NCBI GenBank assembly: GCA_905182475.1
Contig: CAJJBR010000045.1
Location: 1 to 64,000, forward strand
Reading direction: 5' to 3'
DNA from: Akkermansiaceae bacterium
GTDB lineage: Bacteria > Verrucomicrobiota > Verrucomicrobiia > Verrucomicrobiales > Akkermansiaceae
DNA length: 64,000 nucleotides
How positions within the stretch are numbered: position 1 is the stretch's first letter; the number at the start of each line of letters is the position of its first letter. Positions 9,627-19,571 of this stretch are shown here, in pieces. The translations under genes were made by a program, and so were the position numbers. The notes beneath the pieces were generated by a model, which saw only the letters and a list, made by a program, of their open reading frames with translations, did not search any database and was not told where the DNA came from.

Positions 9627-9767
9627 TGCGTTCCCCGGATGGTGCATGTCGTCCTGCCGTGAAGGGACGCGGTAGGAGAATCCGTCCGGGAGATCGATGA
9701 TTCCCTTGGGATCTGCCACAAGCGCCCCGAAGCGTTTCCCCCCGGCATTCGGAACTGAAGCTCGCAT
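9627..9767 (-). pseudogene. N-terminal fragment of a PhoX-like (DUF839) protein
   Basis: Reading from the ATG at 9767, the residues RFGALVADPKGIIDLPDGF and SYRV match the conserved start of DUF839/PhoX-type alkaline phosphatases. Homology stops after about 45 residues and the frame continues as nonsense. Only the beginning of a protein usually longer than 400 residues is left, so this is a truncated relic. Confidence 0.55.
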
Positions 9768-9944
9768 CAGAAGTTTTGCAGAGCTATGATTGCAAGGGTG
9801 GAATTACTGAGGGGCGCGCGACGATTGGGCATACGTCGCTGCTCGACCCGGGCTAAGGGTTTTTACGTCGATATGGTCGTCAAATGATGGGAACAGGAAG
9901 TTCGGAGTTTCAATCATGCCGCTCACCTGCTGTTCTTGCCCCGT

Positions 9945-10409
9945 ATGCACATTCGATTTACGGTAAAGGAACTGAAGACACTGGTGGAGATGCTTAGTCT
10001 TGCGGTGAGCGTGTCCTCTTGGAATCAAAAGGAGGGTTCGGACGGGAAACTCTCCGAGTATGAGGGCTTCGAGAGCCGGATGCTGGAAAAGGCGGCGGCG
10101 AACGGGTTGGGGGAGATGATCGAGTTCGATGCGGAGACCCAGCGCTTCCGCGTGAAAAAGGAGGTGGAGGAGAAGCTTTTTTACCACGAGTGCTATGAGG
10201 AATTCCGCAACGAGAGCTTCTGGGACGAGCTGACCGTCCGCCTTGCCGACCGGGATTTGGTGAAATCCATCGGCCTTAAAGCCTGGGAATCGATGACCGA
10301 GGAGCAGCGCCGTACCAAGACCGTGGCCTGGGAGAAACGCTATTGGCAGGAGTTTTCCAAAAACGGAATCGAGCGGGTGATCGTGATGACGCCGCCGGGG
10401 GAGGGGTGA
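9945..10409 (+). CDS. Small conserved-looking cytosolic protein of unknown function
   Basis: Encodes 154 residues from the ATG at 9945 (MHIRFTVKELKTLVEML); a TTG nine bases upstream is a less likely start. The protein is hydrophilic, rich in Glu, Lys and aromatic residues, mostly helical by eye, and has no signal peptide or membrane segment. The middle (EEKLFYHECYEEFRNESFWDEL split by charged turns) looks like a compact helical bundle. Codon use resembles the host core genes. I do not recognise the family. It lies alone between two tRNA genes. Confidence 0.7.
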   Translation: MHIRFTVKELKTLVEMLSLAVSVSSWNQKEGSDGKLSEYEGFESRMLEKAAANGLGEMIEFDAETQRFRVKKEVEEKLFYHECYEEFRNESFWDELTVRLADRDLVKSIGLKAWESMTEEQRRTKTVAWEKRYWQEFSKNGIERVIVMTPPGEG

Positions 10410-10504
10410 AATTTTCTGCTTTGGCGTAATCTTCCGTTTGACAAAGCCGCGGTATTAAGGCAATTCCTTCGCTCCCCGCTGATTCGTCGGCGGATCCGGA
10501 ATCA

Positions 10505-10580
<76 letters not shown>

Positions 10581-10590
10581 ATTCCGGCTC

Positions 10591-10611
10591 AAAGACTTAC
10601 GGTGTCTTTTT
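10591..10611 (+). terminator. Short intrinsic terminator after tRNA-Met
   Basis: AAAGAC (10591-10596) pairs with GTCTTT (10604-10609) around a 7-base loop, and the T-run ends at 10611. It lies 10 bases after the tRNA CCA. The stem is AT-rich and weak, but its position is right. Confidence 0.55.
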
Positions 10612-11458
10612 GTGAAAAAAAAGATGGAAGAATGAACGTGGATCTTGGCCACTTTGTGTGCCGCTTAAACGTCTGGATCTGAGATTAATTGACCTCCAGT
10701 TACGCGGAATCGGAGTAGATTCCGGTCTCCTGAAACCTGCTTATTGGCACCAATATGGGTTCGGTTTCCAACTCCGCTTCCAGTCGGAAACTCTTTATTC
10801 CAAAAGGATTTCAGGAATCTATTCTTCTTGGTTTCTCCTAAAAATGCACACAGTTTTCGATGGGGTTTGATGAGGTTCGGAGGTGTCCGATATTATCCGG
10901 GTCGTGAAAGCGGGCGATTGCTCCGCTGCAAAGAAATTCAGCGGATTACTCAGCAGAAGCGGTGCTACCGCAACCGACAGTTTCTGACACTGTCAGTTCG
11001 TTGCTAGCCATAGTCAGTGTTGTCGGACTTGTTCGCGACGTGCGGCAGAACAAAGTGGGGCATGTCTGAGGCGAGATTCCTTCTTGCGAGCTTCTCTGTC
11101 CAGAGATCCCCGGTATGTCGAGAAAATCGCGGGAGAAAGCGGAGCGGTCATCATCGTCGTTGAGATCGAGTGAATCCTTGTCCAGGAGAGAAACCAGGCG
11201 ATGGCGCAGCGTGACCGCAGCTACACGAAAGATGTGTGGGATGGTGGGTTCGCCGATTTTCATACTCCGAGGTCTCGTCGAAATAGATTTTATCGATCAT
11301 GCCGGCGGTGGTGAGAATGAGGGGCGCAAAATTAGTGACTGCCACGACGCTATTGAGTCGCGAGCTGATCCTTCGCGCAATAACGGAGAGCTATTAACCA
11401 TCGCAGGGGAGGCGCGTTTCCTCCGCTTACGATTGAGAATTATTTTTCACGTAGGAGG
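10612..11458. other. Gene-poor stretch, possibly decayed sequence
   Basis: No frame gives a convincing protein. On the minus strand two overlapping frames (about 10946-11345) give protein-like but unrecognised sequence that would need a frameshift to join. A class-II-tRNA-like segment near 10705-10790 does not fold properly. No promoter or clear repeat is seen. Confidence 0.4.
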
Positions 11459-11644
11459 ATGAAAATCTACGCCATCAAAGACACCGCTCCCGACGCCCCT
11501 AGACAGCTCTACGACCTGGATGCCGACCCCGGGGAAACCACGAATTTGTATCACAAATATCCTAAAATCGTGAAGCAGCTTAAGACTCAGTTGGATGAGT
11601 TCAAGACAAGCGGACGGAGTCGGGCGATCTCGCCTCCCAAATAA
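11459..11644 (+). pseudogene. C-terminal tail of a sulfatase-family enzyme
   Basis: The 61-residue reading contains RQLYDLDADPGETTNLYHK followed by a helical tail, the hallmark end of arylsulfatase/sulfatase proteins. The catalytic N-terminal part, with the Cys/Ser modified to formylglycine, is absent upstream. An AGGAGG abuts the ATG at 11459, too close for efficient initiation. It is best seen as the remnant of a deleted sulfatase gene. Confidence 0.7.
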
Positions 11645-11775
11645 TACGACACCCTTGAAAGCAAGCCACAGTCATCCCATCGCCGGCCAATATCTACGTC
11701 AGGGTAGTTGCTGGACGATAAATTTTATCGCTTGAGGGGAAACGTTTGGATGTCAGCATATACTCATATTCTGAT

Positions 11776-12660
11776 ATGACTACTTTCACCCATCGCCTAG
11801 CCTTTGCCACGGTATTCACTGCCTGTATCTGTTCGTTTTCCAACGCGAAGCCTTTGGTCATCGATGATAAATCGATTACGAACTCCTTCGTGAAATCCAT
11901 GGAGGAATTTGTCGGAACAGAAGGGGTTCCAAGTGCCGAAGAACTTAGTAAGTCCGTAAAAGAGCTGAAGACCACGAAATCCGGAATCCCTTTGCCATCG
12001 CCACCTGGACTGGCGGAGGACACCTCCTACAAAGAGCTAAGCAGATCGGTTTTCCTCATCGCGAGTGTTTACAAATGCGATAATTGCGACAATTGGCACC
12101 AAGGCGGGAGCGCATCTGCGTGGTGCCTTGGGGAGGACGGTGTTTTGGTTACAAATGCCCATGTTTTTACGGGTGCGCATGGCGGTGCTATGGGTGTCAT
12201 TGATCGAACCGGCCGTTGCTATCCCGTTATTGAAATCATCGGCAGCGACCTATCGAAGGATATTGCGGTCTTCCGTGTGAAGGCAGAGGGGCTTCGTCCG
12301 CTTCGTATCGGCGAGGCAGCGGAAGTGGGAAGCCCAGTAACGGTGATTAGCAACCCTTCCGGGAACTATTTCCTAAGGACTTCCGGTGATGTCGCTCGCT
12401 ACTCGAAAGGTGCTGGAATGGTCAAGAATGGGACCGCCACCTGGATGTCAATCACTGCGGACTACGCACAAGGCTCCTCAGGCGGGCCGGTATTTAACGC
12501 GGCGGGCGAAGTTGTTGGAATGGTATCGAGCACTCGCTCCATCTACACGAAGCCGAAAAAGAAAGCAGATGGCCAGCTACAGATGGTAATAAAATCTTGC
12601 GTGCCGGGCGGTTCGATTCGCGACCTGTTCCCCATTACTGATACGAAAGTGGGCAATTAA
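11776..12660 (+). CDS. Secreted trypsin-like serine protease (S1C/Deg-like protease domain without PDZ)
   Basis: The ATG at 11776 begins a good Sec signal peptide (MTTFTHRLAFATVFTACICS to about residue 25). The protease domain covers about residues 95-275, with the triad His in VTNAHVF, Asp in LSKDIAVF and Ser in QGSSGGPVF. An additional Cys-rich turn (YKCDNCDNW) lies in the first strand region. Unlike DegP it has no PDZ domain. The 70 residues between signal and protease look unstructured and may act as a propeptide, which is inference. In-frame TTG at 11746 would put extra residues before the signal and is less likely. It lies alone, with non-coding sequence on both sides. Confidence 0.85.
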   Translation: MTTFTHRLAFATVFTACICSFSNAKPLVIDDKSITNSFVKSMEEFVGTEGVPSAEELSKSVKELKTTKSGIPLPSPPGLAEDTSYKELSRSVFLIASVYKCDNCDNWHQGGSASAWCLGEDGVLVTNAHVFTGAHGGAMGVIDRTGRCYPVIEIIGSDLSKDIAVFRVKAEGLRPLRIGEAAEVGSPVTVISNPSGNYFLRTSGDVARYSKGAGMVKNGTATWMSITADYAQGSSGGPVFNAAGEVVGMVSSTRSIYTKPKKKADGQLQMVIKSCVPGGSIRDLFPITDTKVGN

Positions 12661-12975
12661 TGGAGCCGAGCAGAAGTTTCTTAAAAAGCGGAGTGAGTAG
12701 CCGTAGGCGTTCCTTCGAGTAGGGATCAGGCCGTCATCCGCGTGTCATACATACACAGTTGATCCATTGCGGGGCATCATTCGCCGGCCTTTCCGCCCAT
12801 CCCAGCAATACCGTCAGGTAGAGAACCAAGAGGATCTTCCGGCAGTTATGCGTGTCCCGCAGCAGATACTTCGGGGAATTCCCCACAAGAAGCGATCTTG
12901 TGGAGCCCCTTGGCCGCTAAAAACCAAGGGTTTAGGCACTCATTACATTTTTTTTGAAAAAAGCTCAAAAAGGTC
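12661..12975. other. Non-coding leader region upstream of the ribosomal cluster
   Basis: No credible gene on either strand. The DNA becomes AT-rich towards 12950 (a run of eight T then A-rich), which suits an upstream promoter element for the translation operon. Confidence 0.4.
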
Positions 12976-13003
12976 TTGTCAGATTGAACCTGATGCATAA
13001 AGT
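12976..13003 (+). promoter_or_regulatory. Candidate sigma70-type promoter for the str operon
   Basis: TTGTCA at 12976-12981 and TAAAGT at 12998-13003 are separated by 16 bases, preceded by an A/T-rich tract at about 12948-12970. It would give a leader of roughly 165 bases before rpsL. Inferred from motif and position only. Confidence 0.35.
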
Positions 13004-13176
13004 CCCGCTCCCCACAACGAGGCTGAAGGAGACCATTACTATGGAATCTAGCCACGAAACAGGGAAATTATCGGGTGCAGCTCCGGAAAAAAGCGAAAGC
13101 GGGTTATTAAAACCCCGTCTTCGTGCCGGTTTGTCCCAACTACTTTCAAGACAAAACCAGAAACACGAAGGAAATC

Positions 13177-13569
13177 ATGCCGACCATTAATCAGCTCGTT
13201 CGCAAAGGACGCCACGTCCCAGTCGAGAAGTCGAAATCACCCGCTCTCGTAAACTGCCCGCAACGCCGCGGTGTTTGTCTCCAGGTTATGACCCGGACGC
13301 CGAAGAAGCCGAACTCCGCGCTTCGTAAAGTGGCGAAGGTTCGCCTTACGAACGGTTTCGAAGTTATCGCCTACATCGGTGGTGAAGGCCACAACCTCCA
13401 GGAGCACTCAATCGTCCTCGTTCGCGGTGGCCGGGTGAAGGATCTACCGGGTGTCCGTTACCACATCGTTCGTGGTTCGCTCGATACCCTCGGAGTCGAT
13501 AAGCGCCGCCAAGCACGTTCCAAATATGGTGCGAAACGCCCGAAAGACGGCGCTGCCAAGAAGAAGTAA
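13177..13569 (+). CDS. rpsL: 30S ribosomal protein S12
   Basis: Decoding-centre protein. The ATG at 13177 ([12 protein letters not shown]) has GAAGGA just upstream and gives 130 residues; an in-frame GTG-type start at 13123 would add a non-conserved leader. The universal [15 protein letters not shown] and [10 protein letters not shown] segments are intact. The Lys of TPKKPNSA, where streptomycin resistance substitutions occur, is the wild-type residue. First gene of the str operon, 29 bases before rpsG. Confidence 0.97.
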   Translation: MPTINQLVRKGRHVPVEKSKSPALVNCPQRRGVCLQVMTRTPKKPNSALRKVAKVRLTNGFEVIAYIGGEGHNLQEHSIVLVRGGRVKDLPGVRYHIVRGSLDTLGVDKRRQARSKYGAKRPKDGAAKKK

Positions 13570-13598
13570 TTTCCCCTAATCCTTTACCTTAAAGAATC

Positions 13599-14072
13599 AT
13601 GCCACGTCGCAAAAGAATCTTCACAAAGCCGGATCGCCGCGATCCACGTTACGACAGCGCAGTCGTAGGTCACCTCATCACCAAGGTCATGCAGGACGGC
13701 AAGCGCTCGCTCGCCCAACGCATCGTTTACGCCGCAATCGACCGTGCCAGCGAAGGATCCGACACCGTCGATCCATTGGAAGTTATCACCCGTGCGGTGG
13801 AAAACTCCAAGCCACGCGTTGAGGTCAAATCTCGCCGTGTTGGTGGTGCTACTTACCAAGTGCCTCTCGAAGTTGACCCGGATCGCTCCGAGTCCCTCGC
13901 AATGCGCTGGCTCGTCAGTTATGCCCGCAATCGCAAAGGCACCCCGATGCACGTCGCGCTCGCCAACGAGATCAAAGACGCTGCAAACAACCAGGGAGCC
14001 GCAGTTCGCAAGCGCGACGACGTCCACAAGATGGCACAGGCAAACCGCGCCTTCGCCCACTTCCGTTTCTAA
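13599..14072 (+). CDS. rpsG: 30S ribosomal protein S7
   Basis: Primary 16S rRNA binder of the small-subunit head. It has 157 residues, starts MPRRKRIF and carries the conserved GGATYQVP and KRDDVHKMAQANRAF segments. The S12-S7-EF-G order is the classical str operon, and tufA does not follow in this window. Confidence 0.97.
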   Translation: MPRRKRIFTKPDRRDPRYDSAVVGHLITKVMQDGKRSLAQRIVYAAIDRASEGSDTVDPLEVITRAVENSKPRVEVKSRRVGGATYQVPLEVDPDRSESLAMRWLVSYARNRKGTPMHVALANEIKDAANNQGAAVRKRDDVHKMAQANRAFAHFRF

Positions 14073-14118
14073 AGACAGCAGAGAATCAGCTTCTTGATTG
14101 AGAGTTGAATATTGAATT

Positions 14119-16260
14119 TTGAACGTAAACCATCCAGATCGTCCATACGCGCTTGAGCGGACCCGAAATATCGGGATCGCTGCGCATATTGACGCAGGAA
14201 AGACCACTCTTACCGAGCGGATCCTTTTCTATACCGGGATGATTCACAAGATCGGTGAAGTCCACGACGGCGCTGCTACCACCGACTGGATGGAGCAAGA
14301 GCGCGAGCGCGGCATTACCATCACCTCCGCAGCCGTCACCACCGAGTGGTGGCAGAATGAGGAGGAAGGCGTTTCCAAACTCTATAACGAAGAGAAACAC
14401 TGCATCAACATCATCGATACCCCCGGGCACGTTGATTTCACCGCAGAGGTGGAGCGTTCACTGCGCGTTCTAGATGGTGCCATCGTTGTTTTCTGCGGCG
14501 TTGCAGGTGTTCAGCCTCAGACCGAAACAGTCTGGCGCCAGGCAACCAAATATAACGTCCCGCGCATCATCTTCGTAAACAAGATGGATCGCACCGGAGC
14601 CGACTTCGATAACGTTGTCTCCGAAATTCGCGAGAAACTCGGCGCTAACGCAGTCCGCATCCTCATCCCGATCGGTGCCGAGGAAAACCTTAAAGGTCAG
14701 ATCGACGTGGTGAACCAGAAAGCGGTTTACTTCTCTGACGACGACCTTTTGGGTTCCACTTACACCGTCAAGGACCTCGACGAAGAGCAACAGCTTGTCG
14801 CGAAAGCCGCCTACAAAGAACTCGTTTCTTCTACTGCTGATTGCGATGAGATCCTCGGTGAAAAATTTGTGATGGAAGAGGAAATCTCCCTCACCGATCT
14901 TAAGCAGGCGATCCGCCGCGCCACCATCGCCAACAAGCTTGTCCCAGTAGCTGGTGGCTCCGCTTTCAAAAATAAAGGTGTCCAGTATCTCCTAGATGCA
15001 GTCATCGACTATCTTCCTTCCCCTCTCGATATCCCCTTCACCACCGGCATGGATCCGGATAACGAAGAGATCTCCATCGAGATTCCAACCACGGACAACG
15101 CGAAATTCACTGCCCTCGCTTTCAAGCTCTGGGCAGACAAATTCGTCGGCAAACTCGTTTTCTTCCGCGTTTACTCCGGAGTCGTCCGCAAAGGCGACAC
15201 AGTTTATAACCCGCGGACACGCAAGTCCGAGCGCGTCGGCCGCCTCATTCGCATCCAAGCTGACGAGCACAAGGACATCGAAGCATGCTACGCTGGCGAC
15301 ATCGCCGCAATGGTTGGCCTGAAAAACGCCACCACCGGTGACACCCTCGCATCTGTAGGCTACGATGTGGTTCTCGAACCCCCCACTTTCCCTGAGCCGG
15401 TCATTTCTATGGCTGTCGAGCCCCGCACCAAAGCGGATCAGGAAAAACTGGCACTGGCACTCGCACGCCTTTCCGACGAAGACCCGACCTTCATGGTCAA
15501 AACCGACGAAGAAACCGGCCAGACGATCATCTCTGGAATGGGCGAGCTCCACCTCGAAATCATCGTGGATCGCATCAAGCGCGAATTCAAAGTGGATGCC
15601 AACACTGGCGCCCCACAGATCACTTACCGCGAAACAATCACCAAAGCTGCTAACGGCGAAGGCAAGCTCGTCAAGCAATCCGGCGGGCGCGGTCAATACG
15701 GCCACGTCGTCCTCTCCGTCGCCCCGAATGAGGAAGGGAAGGGGATCAGCGTTGAAAACAAAACCATCGGCGGATCGATTCCGAAAGAATTTATCAACGC
15801 GGTCATCAAAGGCTGCCGCGAGGCAACTATGAACGGTGTTATCGCTGGCTATCCTGTAATCGACACCCATGTCGATGTCCTCGATGGCTCCTACCACGAC
15901 GTCGATTCCAACGAAAACGCTTTCACCATGGCTGCGATCTTCGCCATGCGCGACGCTTTCAAAAAAGCCGGGTCCATTCTCCTCGAACCAATCATGGCAG
16001 TCGAAGTCACCACCCCGGATGAATACCAGGGCGATGTCATGGGCGATCTCAACCGCCGCCGTGGCCAGATCCAGAATATGGAATCGAAAGGCGCTTATTC
16101 CGTGGTCAACGCCAACGTTCCCCTCAAGGAAATGTTCGGCTACTCCACCGCAGTCCGCACCCTTTCCTCCGGTCGCGCATCTTATGCGATGACCCCGTCC
16201 CACTTCGAACAAGTCCCGACTGCTATCGTCGAGGAAATCGCTATTGATCGCGTCGCCTAA
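14119..16260 (+). CDS. fusA: Translation elongation factor G
   Basis: GTPase that drives ribosomal translocation. G motifs are AHIDAGKTT (G1), DTPGHVDF (G3) and [10 protein letters not shown] (G4), followed by the usual domains II-V and 713 residues in total. In-frame TGA at 14113-14115 bounds the N-terminus, and no ATG or GTG occurs before the G1 motif. The start must therefore be TTG at 14119 (or, less likely, ATT at 14116). Upstream lies an AT-rich GAGAGTTGAATATTGAATTT stretch. A non-ATG start on such an abundant protein is unusual. Confidence 0.96.
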   Translation: MNVNHPDRPYALERTRNIGIAAHIDAGKTTLTERILFYTGMIHKIGEVHDGAATTDWMEQERERGITITSAAVTTEWWQNEEEGVSKLYNEEKHCINIIDTPGHVDFTAEVERSLRVLDGAIVVFCGVAGVQPQTETVWRQATKYNVPRIIFVNKMDRTGADFDNVVSEIREKLGANAVRILIPIGAEENLKGQIDVVNQKAVYFSDDDLLGSTYTVKDLDEEQQLVAKAAYKELVSSTADCDEILGEKFVMEEEISLTDLKQAIRRATIANKLVPVAGGSAFKNKGVQYLLDAVIDYLPSPLDIPFTTGMDPDNEEISIEIPTTDNAKFTALAFKLWADKFVGKLVFFRVYSGVVRKGDTVYNPRTRKSERVGRLIRIQADEHKDIEACYAGDIAAMVGLKNATTGDTLASVGYDVVLEPPTFPEPVISMAVEPRTKADQEKLALALARLSDEDPTFMVKTDEETGQTIISGMGELHLEIIVDRIKREFKVDANTGAPQITYRETITKAANGEGKLVKQSGGRGQYGHVVLSVAPNEEGKGISVENKTIGGSIPKEFINAVIKGCREATMNGVIAGYPVIDTHVDVLDGSYHDVDSNENAFTMAAIFAMRDAFKKAGSILLEPIMAVEVTTPDEYQGDVMGDLNRRRGQIQNMESKGAYSVVNANVPLKEMFGYSTAVRTLSSGRASYAMTPSHFEQVPTAIVEEIAIDRVA

Positions 16261-16303
16261 GTCTTTCCAAACAATCTCACAACCACCTAACCAACCAGAT
16301 TCT

Positions 16304-16612
16304 ATGTCAGCCCAGAAAATCCGCATCAGCCTGCGCGCCTTTGACCACCGTGCCATTGACCGCTCGGCTCTCGAGATTGTGGAAACCGCAAAGCGCACCG
16401 GCGCACGTGTTGCCGGCCCGATCCCGCTTCCGACCCGCATCGAAAAATTCAGCGTCAACCGTTCCGTCCACGTGAACAAAAAGTCCGCAGAACAATTTGA
16501 GATTCGTACTCACAAGCGTCTCCTCGATATCGTAGATCCTACCGCCCGCACCGTGGACGAGCTCAAGAAGCTCAACCTCCCAGCAGGTGTTGACATCAAG
16601 ATCCGCATCTGA
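16304..16612 (+). CDS. rpsJ: 30S ribosomal protein S10
   Basis: The ATG at 16304 ([16 protein letters not shown]) gives 102 residues. It has the conserved [17 protein letters not shown] and THKRLLDI motifs. S10 also serves as NusE in transcription antitermination. It follows fusA by 43 bases, so the str and S10 operons are joined without a tuf gene. Confidence 0.96.
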   Translation: MSAQKIRISLRAFDHRAIDRSALEIVETAKRTGARVAGPIPLPTRIEKFSVNRSVHVNKKSAEQFEIRTHKRLLDIVDPTARTVDELKKLNLPAGVDIKIRI

Positions 16613-16665
16613 CCCACCGCATCACAGCGAATTTTCAATTTCCAATCTCTAATCCCTTTTAAGCA

Positions 16666-17295
16666 ATGTCACTCGGACTCCTCGGCAAAAAAATCGGCAT
16701 GACCCGCATCTTCGATAAAGAAGCAGGCTCCAGCATTCCTGTAACCGTCATCGACGTTTCCGGAAACACCATCCTTCAATCCAAAACTGTTGAATCAGAC
16801 GGCTACACCGCCGTTCAGGTCGGTTTCGATGACCAGAAGGAATTCCGCGTCAACAAGCCGGATCTCGCACGTTTCAAAAAAGCAGGCTCTACTCCAAAAC
16901 GCAAAGTTCTTGAGTTCCGCTTCGAAAACGGCACCGAACTTCCTACCGAACATCCGGGGCTCGCGCTTTTCGAAGCCGGCCAATACGTCGATGTCATCGG
17001 CACCACGATCGGTCGCGGTTTCCAAGGAGCCGTCAAGCGTCACAATTTCCACGGTCAGCCAATGGCACACGGACACATGATGCATCGCCGAACCGGCGCC
17101 ATCGGCGGCGGTTCCACTCCAGGCCGGGTTTGGAAAAACCAGAAGATGCCCGGACACATGGGCACCACGAAATCCACCATGCAAAACCTCAAGGTCATCG
17201 CCGTCCGCGAAGAAGATGGAGTCATCCTCGTCTCCGGTTCCGTTCCGGGCCACAAGGGTTCCTACCTCACCGTCCGTCCTGCGAATAAGAAGTAA
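16666..17295 (+). CDS. rplC: 50S ribosomal protein L3
   Basis: 209 residues starting MSLGLLGKKIGMTRIF. It has the peptidyl-transferase-proximal loop with GQPMAHGHMMHRRTGAIGG and the ending VPGHKGSYL. The sequence is complete, with ordinary spacing to rpsJ and rplD. Confidence 0.97.
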   Translation: MSLGLLGKKIGMTRIFDKEAGSSIPVTVIDVSGNTILQSKTVESDGYTAVQVGFDDQKEFRVNKPDLARFKKAGSTPKRKVLEFRFENGTELPTEHPGLALFEAGQYVDVIGTTIGRGFQGAVKRHNFHGQPMAHGHMMHRRTGAIGGGSTPGRVWKNQKMPGHMGTTKSTMQNLKVIAVREEDGVILVSGSVPGHKGSYLTVRPANKK

Positions 17296-17339
17296 GCAGG
17301 CTCTCAGCTATTTTCCCAATTTAACCGATACTTTACGCC

Positions 17340-17948
17340 ATGTCCGCAAAAGCATTCACAGCAGCAGATGCAGAATCTGCCAACCTAGTCCTCCTCGGCG
17401 AGGACAAGGGACGCCAGGCCGTCCACGACCTCATCACCGCATATCGCGCCAACCGCCGTTCCGGCACCGCGCATACCAAGACCCGTGGCGAAGTCCGTGG
17501 CACTGGTAAAAAGATGTATAAACAGAAGGGAACCGGCAACGCCCGTCACGGCGACAGGAAGGCTCCTATCTTCGTCGGTGGTGGTGTTGTCTTTGGACCA
17601 CGCAACCGCTCCTACGACAAGCACGTCAACAAGACCGTCCGCAAAGTAGCTCTCCGCCGCGTGTTGGGTGACCACACCCGCGATGGCAAACTCTTCACAC
17701 TAGACGCCTTCGCTATCTCCGATGGCAAAACCAAATCCTTCCTCTCCGAGCTGAAAAGCGTCACCGACGCAGACCGCAAGGTGCTCATCGTTGGAAACTT
17801 CGACGACTCCACCAAACTTGCTGCCCGCAACGTCGCATGGACTCAGCTCGTCACCGCCACTGACCTCAACGTCGAGCAACTGCTCCTCTCACGGGTCGTC
17901 ATCCTCGTCGGCGATGCTGTCGAGGTCCTCGCACAACGCACCGCTTAA
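17340..17948 (+). CDS. rplD: 50S ribosomal protein L4
   Basis: 202 residues. The exit-tunnel loop region reads TKTRGEVRGTGKKMYKQKGT and ARHGDRKAPIFVGGG, both diagnostic for L4. In many bacteria L4 represses its own operon at the S10 leader; no such leader hairpin is obvious here because fusA lies directly upstream. Confidence 0.97.
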   Translation: MSAKAFTAADAESANLVLLGEDKGRQAVHDLITAYRANRRSGTAHTKTRGEVRGTGKKMYKQKGTGNARHGDRKAPIFVGGGVVFGPRNRSYDKHVNKTVRKVALRRVLGDHTRDGKLFTLDAFAISDGKTKSFLSELKSVTDADRKVLIVGNFDDSTKLAARNVAWTQLVTATDLNVEQLLLSRVVILVGDAVEVLAQRTA

Positions 17949-17968
17949 TTTTCAAATTACCTACGACC

Positions 17969-18253
17969 ATGAAAGACATCTACCAGGTCATTAAAAACGT
18001 CCGCCTCAGCGAAAAAGCCTCCCTGCTCCAAGAGCAGAACAACGAGGTCGTTCTCGAAGTGGACCGCTTTGCCAACAAGCTCGAAATCAAGCAGGCCGTT
18101 GAGACCATCTTCGACAAGAAAGTAGTCAAAGTCCGCACTGCAAATTACGACGGAAAAGTCCGCCGCAAGCGCCGCGCAGACGAAGGCCGCACCGCCCAGT
18201 ATAAGAAAGCCTTCGTCCGCCTCGCGGCCGGAGAATCCCTCGACCTCATCTAA
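17969..18253 (+). CDS. rplW: 50S ribosomal protein L23
   Basis: 94 residues, starting MKDIYQVIKNVRLSEKA, with the conserved DKKVVKVRTANYDGK core. It forms part of the trigger factor and SRP docking site at the tunnel exit. Length and order are typical. Confidence 0.95.
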   Translation: MKDIYQVIKNVRLSEKASLLQEQNNEVVLEVDRFANKLEIKQAVETIFDKKVVKVRTANYDGKVRRKRRADEGRTAQYKKAFVRLAAGESLDLI

Positions 18254-18310
18254 AGCTCCCAGCACGGAGTTCTTCGCTCCAAGCCCATAGCTCCAAACTT
18301 CCATTGAGTC

Positions 18311-19153
18311 ATGCCACTTAAAACTTTCAAGCCCACCACTCCATCCGGCCGCTACAAGCAGCTTCCGTCGTTTGACGAAATCACTAAAAGCAAGCCTGAG
18401 AAGTCCCTCTGCACCCCGCTTAAACGCTCGGGTGGACGGAACAACACAGGACGCATCACCACACGCCACATCGGCGGTGGTCACAAGCGCCATTATCGCC
18501 TGGTCGATTTCAAACGCAATAAGCGTGACGTCGAAGCAACTGTAGTTGGAATCGAATACGATCCGAACCGCACCTGCCGCATTGCCCTTCTCCAATATAA
18601 GGACGGTGTAAAATCCTATATCCTCGCCCCTGCCGGTCTTACCGACGGAGCTAAGGTCATATCCGGTGAAAATGTTGCTCCGAAACTCGGTAACGCAATG
18701 CCAATCGGCAAAGTGCCCCTTACCACGGAAATCCACAACATCGAGCTCCTTCCCGGTAACGGTGGCAAAGTTGCCCGCTCCGCAGGACAGGCCGCAGTGC
18801 TCGCTTCCCGCGACGGTGGTTGGAACTTCGTGAAAATGCCTTCTGGTGAACTCCGTCGCTTCAACGAAAACTGCTACTGCACCATCGGTGCCGTCGGTAA
18901 CCGCGATCACATGAACGAGGTTTCCGGAAAAGCAGGCCGCACTCGCTGGCAAGGTGTCCGCCCTACCGTCCGCGGCATGTGCATGAACCCTGTTGACCAC
19001 CCGAACGGTGGTGGTGAGGGCAAATCCAAGTCCGGTGGTGGTCGTCAGCACCTTCTTTCCCCATGGGGTCACGCCAAAGGTCAGAAGACCCGCAAGAAGA
19101 AGAAGACCACATCCGTCTTCATCGTCGAGTCCCGCCACAAGCGCGCCAAATAA
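18311..19153 (+). CDS. rplB: 50S ribosomal protein L2
   Basis: 280 residues. Conserved [12 protein letters not shown] and the C-terminal [19 protein letters not shown], which contains the His close to the peptidyl transferase centre. The ending ends in a Lys-rich [17 protein letters not shown] typical of L2. Confidence 0.97.
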   Translation: MPLKTFKPTTPSGRYKQLPSFDEITKSKPEKSLCTPLKRSGGRNNTGRITTRHIGGGHKRHYRLVDFKRNKRDVEATVVGIEYDPNRTCRIALLQYKDGVKSYILAPAGLTDGAKVISGENVAPKLGNAMPIGKVPLTTEIHNIELLPGNGGKVARSAGQAAVLASRDGGWNFVKMPSGELRRFNENCYCTIGAVGNRDHMNEVSGKAGRTRWQGVRPTVRGMCMNPVDHPNGGGEGKSKSGGGRQHLLSPWGHAKGQKTRKKKKTTSVFIVESRHKRAK

Positions 19154-19185
19154 TCCTTTCCCTGAACCTACACTAAATTTTCATT

Positions 19186-19458
19186 ATGCCACGTTCCCTC
19201 AAGAAAGGCCCATACGTCGATCAGAAGCTTCTCGCCAAGATCGATGCCGTCGCCGAAGCCGGATCCGATCGCAAGCCGATCAAGACATGGTCGCGCAATT
19301 CCATGATCACTCCAGACTTTGTCGGTCACAACTTCTCCGTGCACAACGGCAAGACCTTTATCCCGGTGTATGTCACCGAGAATATGGTCGGCCACAAGCT
19401 CGGTGAATTCGCACCGACCCGCATCTTCCGTGCTCACGGTGGTATCGGCAAAAAATAA
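19186..19458 (+). CDS. rpsS: 30S ribosomal protein S19
   Basis: 90 residues starting [16 protein letters not shown], with [19 protein letters not shown] and the ending [14 protein letters not shown]. It would normally be followed directly by rplV; here a repeat and an unrelated gene intervene. Confidence 0.97.
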   Translation: MPRSLKKGPYVDQKLLAKIDAVAEAGSDRKPIKTWSRNSMITPDFVGHNFSVHNGKTFIPVYVTENMVGHKLGEFAPTRIFRAHGGIGKK

Positions 19459-19460
19459 AC

Positions 19461-19562
19461 TCTAAATCTTAAACTTTAAACCTCAAGGAAGACTCCGAAT
19501 CCACGCTCCAAGTTGGCACCACGCCTCTTTATTGGAGTTTAAAATTTAAAGTTTAAAGTTTC
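19461..19562. repeat. AT-rich repeat in inverted arrangement between rpsS and the inserted gene
   Basis: On the plus strand 19531-19562 reads TTGGAGTTTAAAATTTAAAG then TTTAAAGTTTCC, ending nine bases before the ATG at 19572. A diverged inverted copy (AAACTCTAAATCTTAAACTT) lies at 19461-19490, so the two could pair across about 45 bases. The right-hand copy matches the elements before secY, map and the BatA-like gene. Confidence 0.65.
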
Positions 19563-19571
19563 CTCCGCCAA

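Noticed and set aside
9183..9767. 194-codon minus-strand frame over tRNA-Arg
   Set aside because: It includes the complement of the tRNA and mostly nonsense; only its first 45 or so codons resemble PhoX.
10705..10790. Possible class II tRNA (GGTCTCCTGAAACC, GGGTTCGG, CTCCGC)
   Set aside because: Acceptor and anticodon stems do not pair properly and the T-arm is mismatched; at most a decayed tRNA.
14992..16479. 495-codon minus-strand frame opposite fusA and rpsJ
   Set aside because: Antisense to conserved EF-G domains; reflects codon bias, not a gene.
17957..19138. 393-codon minus-strand frame opposite rplW and rplB
   Set aside because: Antisense shadow of ribosomal proteins.
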